A DNA stretch of 64,000 nucleotides. It comes from Pseudomonas bubulae (GTDB lineage Bacteria > Pseudomonadota > Gammaproteobacteria > Pseudomonadales > Pseudomonadaceae). A model generated the notes under the pieces. The model was not told the origin of the DNA, searched no databases, and saw only the letters and a list, made by a program, of their open reading frames with translations. A program made the translations under genes and the position numbers. This document shows, piece by piece, positions 53,393-61,194 of this stretch; position 1 is the first letter of the stretch; every line of letters starts with the position of its first letter. The DNA lies in contig NZ_UYJA01000004.1 in the NCBI RefSeq assembly GCF_900618535.1, positions 1 through 64,000 on the forward strand, in the 5' to 3' direction.

Positions 53393-55738
53393 TTATTGCT
53401 GTTGAATGCTCCAACCTGGACGAATCTCCAGGCCACTTACATACTTCCCATGTCGATCACGTGTACGCCCGAAGCCTAGCCGCTCCAACCTATCTACAAA
53501 AGATTTCTGCTTAACCTTCTGACCGATACCCTGATCAGACGCCCAACTCGTGAACGTGTCATACAGCTTTTGAGATCCGACCTTCCCTAATGCGCTCCGC
53601 TCACACACATCATCGACGAACTGGGCCACCTGATCAGCCTCTAGGCGCCATTCCTCTTTAGCTTGGCGACTACTCTCAGGATCAGTAAACCCGCGCCCCA
53701 GTGCCTCGCTATAAGCAGCCAAAGACATGTTGAGAATGCCGGGAAGCTCAGCTAGCAGCTTCTCTTTGAGCATCGGGTCTGTCTGGCCCAAGCTGGCGTC
53801 GAACTTCCTGTTGAAGCGAATGACCAGAGCACGCCGGAACAAGGCATCGGAAAAGTCCCGCGTGTGCGGCATGTGGTTCGTACCAAACCAGCAAGTGGCA
53901 TATGGGCGCATCACAAACGGGTCCTGGAACTTATGCTCAACCGTCGCAGGCTCGCCCGACACAATGCCCTTCAACGCCGCGTCAGCGATTATCTCACCTT
54001 CCCGGATCTCGGTAACGATGTTGGCTAGCTTCATATGCAGATGCGCACGAGAAAAAGCACGGTCGAACTGCGAAGGCTGCACACCGGATACATTCTCAGA
54101 CCCTAGCAACGCCTCCAGCACCGACAACAGGACGGATTTACCGTTGCTGCCACCACCGATGAGCATAATGAATCGCTCATGCCTGCAATGCGTCATCAGC
54201 GTATACCCAAGCATTTCCAACAGCGCCCGCGCCTTGTCCTTACCATCGCTGTCAGGCTCGAAAATCTCACCCAGAAACTGAGAGAAGCGAGGTGCAGCGG
54301 CTTCAGGCTGGTACTCAATTGGAACTTGAGTGGTTCGATACTCCAGCTTGTTATGAGGCTCAAGCTCCCATTCACCCGTCAAATCATGCCGCACCAGAGC
54401 CCCAGACAGGCAATTCACAGACTCCGGGTCACCCAAGTTGAAGTCGTGGTCTTTGGTATAAATATCGGTTTTGAAAACATCCGCCACGTTATTAACCACG
54501 TTTGCTGTAATCGCGGTATGCGGTGCGAGCGCCGATTGAACCAACTGCTTTACCGCTCGATCCTCAGCAACCCTCCAGACACCACGCTCCAGCCACTCAT
54601 AGACCAAGGGCCCAGTTGCCAGGATGTTATCTGACCCGACAGAGGCCAAAACACGCTGAGCCAACTCAAGATGATCCTCGTGATCGTCATCATTCGCAGC
54701 AGGCTTTAACTCGCGCAAAGCGCCCAGGGCGATTCCCGTTTGCTGCTTGATCACTCTGAGCAGTCGTTCACGCTCGATAGGGCTCCGGGACGAAGCCTCT
54801 GCCACGAGCCTTTCAATATCGGACGACTCGCTCTCTTCACTGAGTAATTTCACGTCCGCGCTGATTTCTGAATATAGCCGTAACGGGACTGGTGCATATC
54901 CTTTGCGGCGCGCCCCCTCAATCATTCCCGCCAGCTCTACACCCAATAGCGCCGACGCACGCTCTGCGCCTCGTTGTTTTGCCACTTCAGGAGCTACGGC
55001 AGAAAAAACCAGATGAATCAGTTGATCGTCGGCACCCTTTGCCACCAATCGCCCAACAATACGCAAAGCATTTTCGTGAACGCTCTCACCCTGCAATAAC
55101 TCAGCTAACAGCTCTGTGTGATCACTGCTGCCACGCTCTCCAGATTCGTTAGCGGCGCTTCGTTGTGGCTCCTTGAACGTGCCCAGCCATGCCGAGAACT
55201 CAGCCCACGTGTAACGCTGACCGCCCTCATGAACAATGCTCGATCTTACCGGCTGAGCTTTTGTGTGGTTGAACCCAGGCAGACGCATTACACGCGGCAA
55301 GTCGTGAATGCTCTTGTCACTGTCTACTAGCGCAATCAACTTGCGCTGTGCGGCGTCAAACTCATTCAGCGGCACGCCATCAACGCACCAATAGGCATGA
55401 TGCTTACCGGGTGACGACTCGACAATGATCGACGGGGAAAATGGGACAGCCGCCAACCTATCGAGGTGGTCGTCGATGATGTCGAAGTCCACATACAAGG
55501 CTCGGACGCGGGTAATGCTAGCGGCGTCATGCCCTCCCGCATTCACAACAGCGTATGCGCCCCACCCAGCAATATTTTTCGCCTGCAAGTCATACAAAGA
55601 GTTTGCCTTGCGTGCCCCTTGCATCGGGTGGATAGCTCGATAGTGCCAATCTTGCGGTTGCGAATCGGGGTCTAACAGCGCCAAGAATCGCAAAGCCTCA
55701 TCAACGTCCGGCAACAGCTTTTGTGCAGTGATAGTCAT
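53393..55738 (-). CDS. P4-type primase-helicase
   Basis: Replication protein of 781 residues. The N-terminal part looks like a RepB/AEP-type primase, with ALYVDFDIIDDHLDRL supplying the catalytic acidic pair and SSPGKHHAYW the histidine region. The C-terminal part is an SF3 (D5/P4) helicase with Walker A GGGSNGKSVLL near residue 526 and WFGTNHMPHTRDFSDALFRRALVIRFNRKF. A winged-helix end follows. Such fused proteins both prime and unwind the origin of satellites like P4. The start overlaps the preceding gene by 4 nt. Confidence 0.92.
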   Translation of the reverse strand: MTITAQKLLPDVDEALRFLALLDPDSQPQDWHYRAIHPMQGARKANSLYDLQAKNIAGWGAYAVVNAGGHDAASITRVRALYVDFDIIDDHLDRLAAVPFSPSIIVESSPGKHHAYWCVDGVPLNEFDAAQRKLIALVDSDKSIHDLPRVMRLPGFNHTKAQPVRSSIVHEGGQRYTWAEFSAWLGTFKEPQRSAANESGERGSSDHTELLAELLQGESVHENALRIVGRLVAKGADDQLIHLVFSAVAPEVAKQRGAERASALLGVELAGMIEGARRKGYAPVPLRLYSEISADVKLLSEESESSDIERLVAEASSRSPIERERLLRVIKQQTGIALGALRELKPAANDDDHEDHLELAQRVLASVGSDNILATGPLVYEWLERGVWRVAEDRAVKQLVQSALAPHTAITANVVNNVADVFKTDIYTKDHDFNLGDPESVNCLSGALVRHDLTGEWELEPHNKLEYRTTQVPIEYQPEAAAPRFSQFLGEIFEPDSDGKDKARALLEMLGYTLMTHCRHERFIMLIGGGSNGKSVLLSVLEALLGSENVSGVQPSQFDRAFSRAHLHMKLANIVTEIREGEIIADAALKGIVSGEPATVEHKFQDPFVMRPYATCWFGTNHMPHTRDFSDALFRRALVIRFNRKFDASLGQTDPMLKEKLLAELPGILNMSLAAYSEALGRGFTDPESSRQAKEEWRLEADQVAQFVDDVCERSALGKVGSQKLYDTFTSWASDQGIGQKVKQKSFVDRLERLGFGRTRDRHGKYVSGLEIRPGWSIQQQ

Positions 55739-56007
55739 TGCAAACCCCCATGGTAGCTGGCGATTATTTGCACACGTTCAGCCTCAATCAGACCGGCAAG
55801 CGCTTTGCCTGAATTGAAGGCAGCCACATAACGTCGATTGACCTCAACCACATCAAGTGGGGCGGACTTAAGAAGATCAAAAGCGTCCACGAAGACGCTA
55901 ATTGCGAGCGCATCGTCGTTATCGTTAGCACTGATCAACGAGGCGTTACCGATCATTTGATACAGGCCTGCAAGGGCTTTCACTTGCGTGATTTGCTGAG
56001 CATTCAT
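55735..56007 (-). CDS. Hypothetical protein upstream of the primase
   Basis: Protein of 90 residues with no recognised family (MNAQQITQVKALAGLYQMIGN...). Coupled by 4-nt overlaps both to the preceding winged-helix gene and to the primase gene, so it is part of the replication operon. Confidence 0.7.
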   Translation of the reverse strand: MNAQQITQVKALAGLYQMIGNASLISANDNDDALAISVFVDAFDLLKSAPLDVVEVNRRYVAAFNSGKALAGLIEAERVQIIASYHGGLQ

Positions 56008-56321
56008 GCCACAAGCTCCTTTTGTTGAGCCAATCGAACCAACACGTAAACAGCAACACGCGGATGAATACGGCCGAAGCGATCAGAGAGGTTTCGACGC
56101 TGGGTCAAAATCTCGTGCCCTTGCTCTCGCAACTCAATCACACGAGCGGCTGGCATCATGACGCTATAGCGATCTCGCAACTCAAAGGTGCTTGCGGGAT
56201 GATCAATCAGCACGGCTAGGACACGCTGCCGTTGGGCATAGGCACTGGTAGCCTGAAGATCCATCGTTTTTTCAGGGCAATCCAAGGGCGCCCCCATATC
56301 GCAGGGTTGTTTAATCTCCAT
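56004..56321 (-). CDS. Winged-helix/HTH-type small protein
   Basis: Protein of 105 residues starting at MEIKQPCDM, where the ATG follows the AlpA-like gene stop by 2 nt; a longer in-frame reading overlaps that gene. The segment LIDHPASTFELRDRYSVMMPAARVIELREQGHEI resembles the winged-helix protein found in many phage and satellite replication operons. Likely regulatory or replication accessory. Confidence 0.7.
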   Translation of the reverse strand: MEIKQPCDMGAPLDCPEKTMDLQATSAYAQRQRVLAVLIDHPASTFELRDRYSVMMPAARVIELREQGHEILTQRRNLSDRFGRIHPRVAVYVLVRLAQQKELVA

Positions 56322-56323
56322 GA

Positions 56324-56512
56324 TTAAGCCGCCTTTTGTTGCTTGGCGAAATACTGGGCTACTTGTTCGCGTGACCATCGAACGGCTCTGCCAATGCGAA
56401 GCGGTTGCGGAAAGTCAGACCGACTAGATACCCGCCACCAAGTGGTGCGACTCACAGCATAAAGCTTGCAGTAAAACTCTGCGGGGTGATGCGGAATGTT
56501 AAAATCAAGCAT
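56324..56512 (-). CDS. AlpA-like transcriptional regulator/excisionase
   Basis: Protein of 62 residues with an MerR/AlpA-type helix-turn-helix: AVSRTTWWRVSSRSDFPQPLRIGRAVRWSREQVAQYF. AlpA proteins activate satellite integrase or early genes and can act as excisionases. It heads the AlpA-HTH-hyp-primase operon and has a 445-bp regulatory region upstream. Confidence 0.88.
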   Translation of the reverse strand: MLDFNIPHHPAEFYCKLYAVSRTTWWRVSSRSDFPQPLRIGRAVRWSREQVAQYFAKQQKAA

Positions 56513-56957
56513 CGGATCTCCTTTGATCGCGAAGCCCGGAAAACCTGTTGACGGGGGGCCGTTGATTGCCTAACCTGCGTCATGTGGATACATGCTTTAC
56601 CGGGTAAAACTAAAGTTATGTTTCGTTTTTCCCAAAATACGACTCCCCAAGACTAGACCTCTTGGGTTTCGTGTTTCTGGAACACACTCATTGTAACATG
56701 GGTAAAAACAGCCAAATTTCAGTTTAAAGTCACTCAACGACTACTCAGTCGCGCTTACTCGTAACTCCTTGATTTACTTAATCTAACGATCACTCGGTCA
56801 ATTTATTGCGTGCGCCATATGTCGCATTTTTGACTTTGTCGTGTCGCATTAGCAGTAAGCCTCTGAACTATCACCTCCCTACACCCATCAGCGCGCTATG
56901 AACATGGGGAGATCTTATGGGACGCAAGAAGTCTTGGCGAAAGGGATAAATCGGCGA
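56513..56957. promoter_or_regulatory. Control region upstream of the AlpA-primase operon
   Basis: 445 bp without a supported gene. Read on the minus strand, two related repeats (GAGTGATCGTTAGA at 56782-56795 and GAGTAGTCGTTGAG at 56733-56746) lie in an AT-rich part with TTGACC nearby. Two small hairpins follow, GTGTT/AACAC at 56671-56685 and CCCAAGA/TCTTGGG at 56646-56666. A 10-codon plus-strand ORF after GGGGAGA is at 56917-56949. It is the likely seat of element regulation. Confidence 0.55.
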
Positions 56958-57575
56958 CTAATCCCCCACAAGCAGACGCTCCAAATGAAGCTCCCAACGC
57001 GGATGTGCATGTAGGTGCTTCTTCCTTAGCTTCCAAATATCAGCTACCGACTTTGCCTCCATATTCAGTTGTGCGGCTAGAATGTCGCTTCCTGACTGCA
57101 CACCTTCAGTAGCATCGTTGCGAGTGGGCTTTATACCGGCGCGCCTCAGTGCCTCCAGCGCTAGGCAAATCGTAAAGTTCCGCTTAAGGTCGGGCGGCTT
57201 GCCTTGTCGAGTTGGTCGTGGTCGTCCACCGCGCAGCACTTCAGCGATAAATACGCGGAAATACTCCGGTACCGGCTCCCCCCTCTCCACGTATGGAGCT
57301 GCGAACCGCGTTGCCTCATCCCATGCGTTCTGGTCGGTCTTAGCGGCCTCGATCAAATCCACGCCATCGACGTATGCACGCGTGACACCCTCAACTTTAC
57401 GCCACGAGATAGACCGGACGTGCATCGGATAACCGTCCCAGTCCACGGGTTTACTAGGAAGAACACGGGAGAACATCGCCAGGACTCGGGCGGTAACTGC
57501 TACTGGGTCAAACGGTTGCTCTAGCAGCTTCTGGCGCTCTTGCAGGCGCGCCATTTCCTCAAATCGCCAGCTCAT
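56958..57575 (-). CDS. Hypothetical protein coupled to the integrase gene
   Basis: Protein of 205 residues without a recognised domain. Notable parts are EVLRGGRPRPTRQGKPPDLKRNFTICLALEALRRAGIKPTRNDA, a basic and helical stretch, and the C-terminal AKSVADIWKLRKKHLHAHPRWELHLERL. Overlaps the integrase stop by 4 nt, so both are co-translated. It could be involved in integration, excision or regulation; the sequence does not tell. Confidence 0.75.
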   Translation of the reverse strand: MSWRFEEMARLQERQKLLEQPFDPVAVTARVLAMFSRVLPSKPVDWDGYPMHVRSISWRKVEGVTRAYVDGVDLIEAAKTDQNAWDEATRFAAPYVERGEPVPEYFRVFIAEVLRGGRPRPTRQGKPPDLKRNFTICLALEALRRAGIKPTRNDATEGVQSGSDILAAQLNMEAKSVADIWKLRKKHLHAHPRWELHLERLLVGD

Positions 57576-58960
57576 TGACGTACCACGCTACGTGTCGATA
57601 ACTGCACCACTTCCGCACTCTGCGGCACTCCCGCCAACTCATCCAGATAGCGCGCCCACCTGTCTAAATCCACACGTTTTTCCGGTAGATAGTTCCACCG
57701 GTCATAGTGCTTTGCTTGCACACCTGACCGACCATGCGACAGTAACCATGCACGGCGCTCCTGATTCACCCCCAGCGCGGCTAGGTGCGTTTCGATGGTT
57801 GCGCGCAACGTGCGCCAAGTGAAACGGCGGGTCTCCCCCTTTGTCGAAAGCTGATCGCCAAGCGCTGAGAAAATATCTAGTGCAGTACCGGGTGTAATGC
57901 TGACTTTTCCACGCAGAGAGAACGGCCCAGGTGCTTTGCCTGCCTCTTGAAGCGCTAATAGCGGCGACAGGATTTCACAGAGTCGCTGAGTCATCGGCAA
58001 CAGATGCTCACGCGGTGGAGTCCCTTTACCGCCCTTGAGGTCGATCAAGCGCATCACCTCACCATGTTCACCATCGTCGTAAAGGTCATCCCAAGTGACA
58101 CGGCAAAGCATCTCTACCCGTTGCCCAGCTAGATAAAGCATTGCCCTTGCGATTGCACGGCGGCGCTCAGGCAAATCCTCAACGGCTAGAACAACCGCTT
58201 TCAATTCTTCCTTAGTCAGCGCCCAAGTGTTCGCCTGATTGGCGCCTTCAATAGTCGGCACATCACGCGCAGGATTTGTTTTGAGTCCGTATTGAACAGC
58301 GTCACCAGCACGAAGCGGGTTTAGGTCGCTCGCAAGCCCGAACGAAAACGCAGCTTGAAGGTAAGAGCGCAACTTATCAGCCTGCCGCTTCTTACCGTTG
58401 GTTGCTGAAGCCTTGGTCAAGCGCGTCCCCCGCCCTTTACTGGCGACTGATCGAGTCAGGCAGCGACGCAGGATGTTCGCAACATCGCTGGGTTCGACTT
58501 CCTTGGCCTTGCATTGCGACAATTCCAGGAATGGATCGAGAACATCCAGCTTTAGCGCTCCGCGCACAGCCCTGGCGCTGGACTTGCCCCTACGCTCCAT
58601 ATCGTCAACGTAGGCATTCAGCATTTGAGCCAACGTTCCCTGCCTTGCCTCAACATCCGCAGCACGTTGGGTTAGGCGTTGACGCTCATCTTCCGCTTTC
58701 TGATAGTCATCAATAGTCGGGAAGGCTCGAATCTCCAACGACTTCGCAGCGGCATAGGCTCGCCACTCAACCAGCGTTTTTTCGGAATAGTTCCCCAGCT
58801 TTAGCCGCTCCTGCTTTTTCTCTCGGCGCAGACTCAGATAGACCAACACGCCAGTAGCTCGGCGCTCAAAGAGAAGAGAACCCGTCCCTTTCCCTTCTAA
58901 GGCCTCAGAAAGCGTGGTTTTCAATGCTGTTATCTTGCTGTGAACCAGTTTCTGCGCCAT
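57572..58960 (-). CDS. Tyrosine site-specific integrase
   Basis: Recombinase of 462 residues that should integrate the element at tRNA-Ile2. The N-terminal part (LVYLSLRREKKQERLKLGNYSEKTLVEWRAYA) is the arm-binding region and a SAM-like core-binding domain follows. Catalytic residues: Arg near 278 (GQRVEMLCRVTWDDL), the second box TWRTLRATIETHL near 378 with Arg at the usual His position, His in LLSHGRSG near 404, and Tyr in KHYDRW near 417. It lies 153 bp from attR, as expected. Confidence 0.93.
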   Translation of the reverse strand: MAQKLVHSKITALKTTLSEALEGKGTGSLLFERRATGVLVYLSLRREKKQERLKLGNYSEKTLVEWRAYAAAKSLEIRAFPTIDDYQKAEDERQRLTQRAADVEARQGTLAQMLNAYVDDMERRGKSSARAVRGALKLDVLDPFLELSQCKAKEVEPSDVANILRRCLTRSVASKGRGTRLTKASATNGKKRQADKLRSYLQAAFSFGLASDLNPLRAGDAVQYGLKTNPARDVPTIEGANQANTWALTKEELKAVVLAVEDLPERRRAIARAMLYLAGQRVEMLCRVTWDDLYDDGEHGEVMRLIDLKGGKGTPPREHLLPMTQRLCEILSPLLALQEAGKAPGPFSLRGKVSITPGTALDIFSALGDQLSTKGETRRFTWRTLRATIETHLAALGVNQERRAWLLSHGRSGVQAKHYDRWNYLPEKRVDLDRWARYLDELAGVPQSAEVVQLSTRSVVRQ

Positions 58961-58976
58961 TTTCAGCCCTATTCCT

Positions 58977-59000
58977 TTCTTAACGAATTGCTCAACGAAT
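58977..59000 (+). repeat. Right copy of the 24-bp direct repeat
   Basis: Identical to 51051-51074, in the same orientation, between the integrase start and attR (113 bp away). Candidate integrase arm site. Confidence 0.75.
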
Positions 59001-59113
59001 CATAGCAACTCTAGAGGATTTCAGGAAACAACGAGAAACGTAAAATCAAGCTATTAGCCCTATAAATAGGGACTTTCATATTTCACGAGGTAGCTCCAGA
59101 TCACTAATCTTGT

Positions 59114-59160
59114 GACTCATAATCCCTTGGTCGTAGGTTCGAGTCCTACTGGGCCCACCA
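59114..59160 (+). repeat. attR, 47-bp copy of the tRNA 3' end
   Basis: Exact copy of 50948-50994. Only the 3' half of the tRNA is repeated, so no second functional tRNA is present. Confidence 0.95.
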
Positions 59161-59165
59161 AACTC

Positions 59166-59189
59166 AAAGCCGCGCACTGCGCGGCTTTT
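59166..59189 (+). terminator. Original tRNA-Ile2 terminator, displaced by the element
   Basis: AAAGCCGCGC and GCGCGGCTTT form a 10-bp stem with an ACT loop, 5 bp after attR. In an uninserted chromosome this would directly follow the tRNA. Confidence 0.85.
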
Positions 59190-59313
59190 GTGTTTCCGGG
59201 GTTTGGGATTTTGCTTTTCAAAACGCCCAGAAAACCGGTTTGCGTCCACAAAACGTCCACAGGCCAGCTCTATAGTCCTTTCGTCGGCTTACCCTGCATC
59301 CCAGGTTAGACAG

Positions 59314-59376
59314 TGAGCCGATTAGCCGGCATTATCGGCTCACTATATGAGCCGAATATATTCATTAATCGGCTCA
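59314..59376. promoter_or_regulatory. Two tandem palindromic operators upstream of fic
   Basis: TGAGCCGAT at 59314-59322 with ATCGGCTCA at 59334-59342, and TGAGCCGAA at 59348-59356 with ATCGGCTCA at 59368-59376. Both palindromes have the same 11-bp centre spacing and lie 34 bp apart, just before the fic start at 59393. The symmetry suggests binding of a dimeric regulator, possibly the Fic protein itself. Confidence 0.85.
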
Positions 59377-59392
59377 TAGACGAGTAAAGCCC

Positions 59393-60559
59393 ATGAACGA
59401 TTCCCCCTGGATCTGGCAACAGCCCGGCTGGCCAAACTTTAGCTGGCAAGCTGAGATGCTTAACCCGCTATTGCGTGCCTGTACCCAGGCTCAGGGCCGT
59501 TTGCTGGGGATGATTGGCGCTGTCGGAAGTGATAATGAAGCGCTCAACAGCCTGGACACCATGCTGCAAAACATCGTTACCTCATCAGCCATTGAGGGCG
59601 AACAGCTGAATGCAGGCTCTGTACGTTCATCCCTGGCTCGCCGCATGGGGCTGACCGGAACAGGTCGCACAACTGCACGCTCCGAAGGCTTGGCACAATT
59701 GTTGTTCGATGCCACAAGTGCGCATCAACGCTTGCTGGATCTTGAACGCCTCTATAAGTGGCACTGCTGGCTGTTCCCCGGCGAGGACAAGCTGTTGGCC
59801 CGCCCACTGCACACTGGCACGCTGCGCGGCGAAGAACCCATGCAGGTAGTATCCGGGCCCCTCCACCACCCCACCGTGCATTTTGAAGCACCACCACGTG
59901 CCGGGCTGGAAGAGCAACTGGGCGACTTCCTCACTTGGTTCGAGAGCAGCAGAATCGATGTCAGCCTTGATCCTTTACTACGTGCTGGCATTGCCCACTT
60001 TTGGTTCGTTACCTTGCATCCGTTCGATGACGGCAACGGCCGCCTCACTCGCACGCTCACCGATTTGGCATTGGCCCAGAGTGAGCAGCAATCCATCCGC
60101 TTCTATGCCATGTCAGCCAGCATTCTTGATGACCGCACCGGTTATTACCGAATTCTGGAGTCCAGCCAGAAAGGCACACTGGATATCACTCCATGGTTGC
60201 AGTGGTTTCTAGCCACGCTGCTTAAAAGCCTGGAGCAGGCCCTTGCCCGGATTGAACGAGTATTGAGCAAGGCCCGTTTCTGGCAACTACACCGCAACCA
60301 GGCCCTGCTAGCCGAACAGCTCAAGGTGCTGAACCACCTGCTCGACGGTGGCGAACGCGGCTTCGAGAACGGTATAAACGCCGCTCAATACCAAGCCGTG
60401 ACCAAAGTCTCCAAGGCTACCGCGACCCGCCACCTGGGTGACCTGCTTGCGAAAGGCTGCATCACTCGCCTGCCTGGCAGTGGGCGCAGCACACGCTACC
60501 AAATTCAGTACGGCGTCAGCCTCCAAGGTGACCAGACACTGAGTAGCAAACTCGACTAA
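59393..60559 (+). CDS. Fic family protein with C-terminal winged helix
   Basis: AMP-transferase-type protein of 388 residues. The N-terminus resembles DUF4172 (WIWQQPGWPNFSWQ). An inhibitory-helix motif of the S-x-x-x-E-G type (SSAIEG) precedes the Fic core. The active motif HPFDDGNGRLTR near residues 209-220 is complete. The C-terminus is a winged helix (YQAVTKVSKATATRHLGDLLAKGCITRLPG). I infer a self-inhibited Fic enzyme that can bind DNA and may regulate its own promoter. It lies outside the element. The target is unknown. Confidence 0.9.
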   Translation: MNDSPWIWQQPGWPNFSWQAEMLNPLLRACTQAQGRLLGMIGAVGSDNEALNSLDTMLQNIVTSSAIEGEQLNAGSVRSSLARRMGLTGTGRTTARSEGLAQLLFDATSAHQRLLDLERLYKWHCWLFPGEDKLLARPLHTGTLRGEEPMQVVSGPLHHPTVHFEAPPRAGLEEQLGDFLTWFESSRIDVSLDPLLRAGIAHFWFVTLHPFDDGNGRLTRTLTDLALAQSEQQSIRFYAMSASILDDRTGYYRILESSQKGTLDITPWLQWFLATLLKSLEQALARIERVLSKARFWQLHRNQALLAEQLKVLNHLLDGGERGFENGINAAQYQAVTKVSKATATRHLGDLLAKGCITRLPGSGRSTRYQIQYGVSLQGDQTLSSKLD

Positions 60560-60591
60560 GACCAACAATCACGCAGCCCCTGGAGCCACCC

Positions 60592-61044
60592 TTGCCTGAC
60601 ACCCGCCCCCCTGCACTGGATGAAATCGACCGTCAATTGATCGCGGCCTTGCAGCTCAATGCCCGGGAAAGCGTGGCAATGCTGGCACGCCAATTGGGGA
60701 TTGCCCGCACCACCGTGACATCACGCCTGGCGCGGCTGGAGAAAACCGGGGTGATTACCGGCTACGGGGTTCGCTTGGGCCAGCGCCTGATTGATGGCGG
60801 CCTGCAGGCCTATGTCGGGATTACCGTGCAGCCACGCTCCGGCAAGGACGTGGTGCGACGCTTGAGTGCGATGGCCCAGGTGCAGCAACTGTGCGCAGTC
60901 AGTGGCGAATTCGATTACGTGGCTTGGCTGCGCAGCGATTCACCCGAGCAGCTGGACCAGTTGCTCGATCAGATCGGCAGTGTCGAAGGCGTCGAGAAAA
61001 CCACCACCTCAATCATCCTCAGCAGCAAAGTTGATCGCGGATAA
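60592..61044 (+). CDS. Lrp/AsnC family regulator
   Basis: Amino acid-responsive regulator of 150 residues, begun at a TTG at 60592 with GGAG about 6 nt upstream. The N-terminal helix-turn-helix is LARQLGIARTTVTSRLARLEKTGVI; the C-terminal RAM domain (LQAYVGITVQPRSG...) binds effectors. Lying 150 bp upstream of davB on the same strand, it probably controls lysine catabolism. Confidence 0.9.
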   Translation: MPDTRPPALDEIDRQLIAALQLNARESVAMLARQLGIARTTVTSRLARLEKTGVITGYGVRLGQRLIDGGLQAYVGITVQPRSGKDVVRRLSAMAQVQQLCAVSGEFDYVAWLRSDSPEQLDQLLDQIGSVEGVEKTTTSIILSSKVDRG

Positions 61045-61194
61045 GTCACATCGACTAGCCGCTTCGTCATATTGACTAAATAAAAGTCATAACGACGACA
61101 GTTTGCGTCTTATTTACGTGTTCTGCGCTGCCTATCATGGTGCCTGTCTTTTTCTATACTCAAGGTAAAGCTTGGGTCGCCAGCAAGGTCAGCC

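Noticed and set aside
59114..59160. Second tRNA gene
   Set aside because: Only the 3' half from the anticodon stem onward is present; it is the attR repeat.
59393..60559. fic as cargo of the integrative element
   Set aside because: It lies outside attR and behind the displaced tRNA terminator, so it is chromosomal.
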